This document shows, piece by piece, positions 61,813 through 64,000 of a DNA stretch of 64,000 nt (positions are counted from its first letter, which is position 1; the number at the start of each line of letters is the position of its first letter). A program made the position numbers and the translations under genes. The notes beneath the pieces were generated by a model, which had not been told where the DNA came from, ran no database searches, and saw only the letters and a list, made by a program, of their open reading frames with translations. The DNA is from Epiperipatus broadwayi. Taxonomy: Eukaryota > Onychophora > Udeonychophora > Euonychophora > Peripatidae. The DNA is taken from NCBI GenBank assembly GCA_028023455.1, contig JAQFVV010012573.1, positions 992,001 through 1,056,000 on the forward strand, in the 5' to 3' direction.

Positions 61813-63058
61813 AGTTTTTTTCTCTCTCTAGGGCGCCTATTAATGCTTCTGAAATTTGTTATTTTAGGAAGACTTATTATTACAAATCAGAGATGACACG
61901 ATTTTTGTATTATTGTATCAAATAACATTTGTTCAGCTTATTTATTTAAATGTAATAATAATTATGAAAAGGAACAATAAAGAAATTAAAATTTAATGGT
62001 AAGCTATTCATTATATTTGTTATGGTTTTGATTGGATTTGGAAAAAGGAAGAAATAAAATGCTTAAATCATTACATATGCTTTTTTAAAATGAGAATAAA
62101 TATTTATAAAACTAAGATTATGATGTTTAATAAACAACAAATAAATAAAGCAAAGAGGTGAATTGGATGTATAGATAAAGAATACAATTCTGGAGCAAGA
62201 ATTTTTGTCATTTGGATTATGTGATTGTAATGATGAAAAATGCTTCAGTTGGGTCGTTGAGATTAAAAAAAAAAAAGAGCTCGCTAAGCTTGCTTTCAAA
62301 ATTAAAAGATTTTATTATTAAATAAAGTAACGATATTAAAATAAAAACTGCTAAAAAACTTTATTTAGAGTATAGTGAATATTATTTTTTGGGAGAGCAG
62401 AAAAAAATAATATGAGAAGATATAAAAAAGGGGTTTTGAAGAAGGTTGACTATTGACATGAAATTAAATTTAATAAACAAGTATTGAAATAAATTGATAT
62501 GGAAAGATTAACTGTTCAATGTGATAAATTTGAAGCAAATACAATTCTTTTGATACTTTTTGAGATATATATATATTTGAAGAACAAAGTTTTGGGAAGA
62601 AGATTTGAGGTAGACCAAATGTGATCAGTGAAATAGAATGTGCAAATACGAAAAGAATAGCAGAGGACAGAATCATGTAAAATGCCAAAGCATTTTCTTT
62701 ACCAATTTATGATAATGATAATAAAATATTAAAGTATTTTTTTCATTTGAGATTTGAATCAGAAACTATTAACTAAATTTTTAGACTTTGAGCGTACTGA
62801 AAATAAAGATAAAATAAAAACTCAGCATTCATAGGTATATGACATCTCTCTAATCATTAAATAAAATTTCATTCTTATACAATCACTTTTTAAAATAATA
62901 CTTTGACATTAATCTTAATAATCCAGATTATTTTGGAAACTTTTATTCTTCTGCTAACAATAGATAAATACCTGTGTAGTGACAATTAGATGATTAGCAG
63001 AACATAATACCTGGAAAGATTCTGAGTTTGTTTTGAAAAAATTTATTTACCTATAAAC
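61813..63058. other. No gene seen
   Basis: AT-rich, featureless to the RTE end. Confidence 0.4.
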
Positions 63059-63252
63059 AGATGAACACTTGAAATCTTAAACTGGATTCCAAGAGATTGT
63101 AAAGTATTTAGAAATAGACCACTTGTGAGATGGATGGATGAAATAAAAAAGTGTGCGTGGGTGATGTGGAGAAGAGAAGCTAAAGATCGGAGAAGATGGT
63201 GTGAACTTGGAGAGACCTTCATCCTGCAGTGGATTGATAATGGTTGATGATG
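63059..63252 (+). mobile_element. RTE 3'-end fragment (5'-truncated insertion)
   Basis: Begins abruptly at ACACTTGAAATCTTAAACTG and reads the RTE C-terminus without a stop until the natural end: EILNWIPRDCK, RPLVRWMDEIKKCAWVMW, GETFILQWIDNG, then TGATGATGATGA, the RTE tail. It is only a few per cent different from the young element, so this is a recent, severely 5'-truncated insertion. Confidence 0.88.
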
Positions 63253-64000
63253 ATGAAACAGTTTTCAAACTTCTATTTTTAAATCATGGAAAAAAATATA
63301 GTTGTCTCTATAAAATGGACACTTCAGTGAGTCAACAACTCATATTTATTATATATATAAATAACGTAATATCGACTTTCAACAATGATGGACTCAAGAG
63401 CTAAAAATTCACACGCACATCATTGTTGGTACTCAGACGCTACATAACCTTTTGAGCAAATAATTATACAATTGTTTATTATAATAATTCTGCATTACCT
63501 ATATATATAATTTTTTTTTTTGACTGGAAAAAAAATCCGATTTTTATTTAAAAAAAACAAAAAACAACAACAACGGAGTAATAATTTATTATCGGAAGTT
63601 TTGGATGACACCGGAAACTAGACTGGAATCTTTTAAAGGTCAGTCTCATCCGTTGACCTGCAAACTAGGAAATGTTGTCGTACTTGGAGATAAAAGAACG
63701 GGAACTGGTTTTTCCACAAAGCGCTAATATCCCGTTGTCAACTTGCAATTCAAGAAATTTTTAATTTTTAATTTTGAAATTCGTTTCAAATATTTTAGTC
63801 TGGATAGTATCCTTTTAAGTCCTTGCTTATAATAATGGAGCAAGATTATTTGAATAAAATGTCATTCAAAAAAAAAAACCAAATTACAGTAACGTTTGTT
63901 TAGTAATCATATTATTATCAGAAAAAGAAATTAAACTTTTATGAATGTAAACTATTATATAAAAATAACAATTGCTTTAGTAATATAATTGATTCTAAAA
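63253..64000. other. No gene called; CpG-containing patch at 63580-63740
   Basis: 63585-63735 holds several CpGs and two CCGGAA/CGGAAG ETS-like words (CGGAAGTTTTGGATGACACCG), unlike the AT-rich surroundings. It might be the edge of a host promoter or exon beyond the window, but no frame or splice site supports a gene call. Confidence 0.3.

Overview
This is a stretch of a nuclear genome from an animal, probably an invertebrate. It is very AT-rich and CpG-poor. It is crowded with non-LTR retrotransposons (RTE/BovB-like, Tx1/L1-like and CR1/I-like), a Ty3/gypsy-type LTR element, tRNA-derived SINEs, foldback elements and long (AAT)n/(ATT)n arrays. I cannot name the species. No convincing host protein-coding gene is visible; nearly every long open frame belongs to a mobile element or is an artefact of a trinucleotide repeat.

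Layout. 0.7-4.0 kb: a full-length RTE retrotransposon bounded by a 13-bp target-site duplication, open except for one +1 slip in an A8 run. 4-17 kb: mostly unannotated AT-rich DNA with an RTE fragment, a SINE, decayed copies of a small repeat that elsewhere carries a hammerhead motif (12.15-12.93 kb), and an antisense Tx1-like ORF2 end (16.0-16.6 kb). 17.1-22.4 kb: several decayed RTE copies, the last broken up by (AAT)n arrays, SINE pieces and hammerhead-bearing repeats. 24.8-29.9 kb: two hairpin elements and a CR1/I-like LINE end between (ATT)n arrays. 30.0-41.9 kb: one minus-strand gypsy-type element with about 2.5-kb LTRs and decayed gag, protease, RT, RNase H and integrase; its 5' LTR has later insertions (a tRNA-SINE and a foldback with hammerhead-like arms). 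42.2-47.75 kb: a full-length but mutated Tx1-like LINE inside an (AAT)n array. 50.6-52.1 kb: a foldback element. 55.0-58.8 kb: a SINE, the best-preserved hammerhead repeat, an antisense RTE piece and further repeat copies. 63.06-63.25 kb: an RTE 3' end.

Most notable result. Two different repeat families carry what reads as a complete type I hammerhead self-cleaving ribozyme: at 55513-55573 (12-bp stem I with a 3-nt bulge, 5-bp stem II, intact core, AUA cleavage site) and at 20414-20472 (two 6-bp stem I segments, 4-bp stem II, intact core, GUC cleavage site). Decayed relatives occur at 12.3, 20.98, 21.12, 21.73, 24.86, 57.95, 58.28 and 58.65 kb, and a third, unrelated foldback at 41.2-41.8 kb has hammerhead-like cores in both arms. 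These look like animal retrozyme or Penelope-associated non-autonomous elements. A second theme is that a Tx1-like LINE, a CR1-like LINE end and one hammerhead element each sit between two (AAT)n/(ATT)n arrays, and a SINE ends in (AAT)4. This suggests that the trinucleotide arrays are both made and used as a landing site by retroelements; the Tx1-like ORF1 also encodes an AT-hook.
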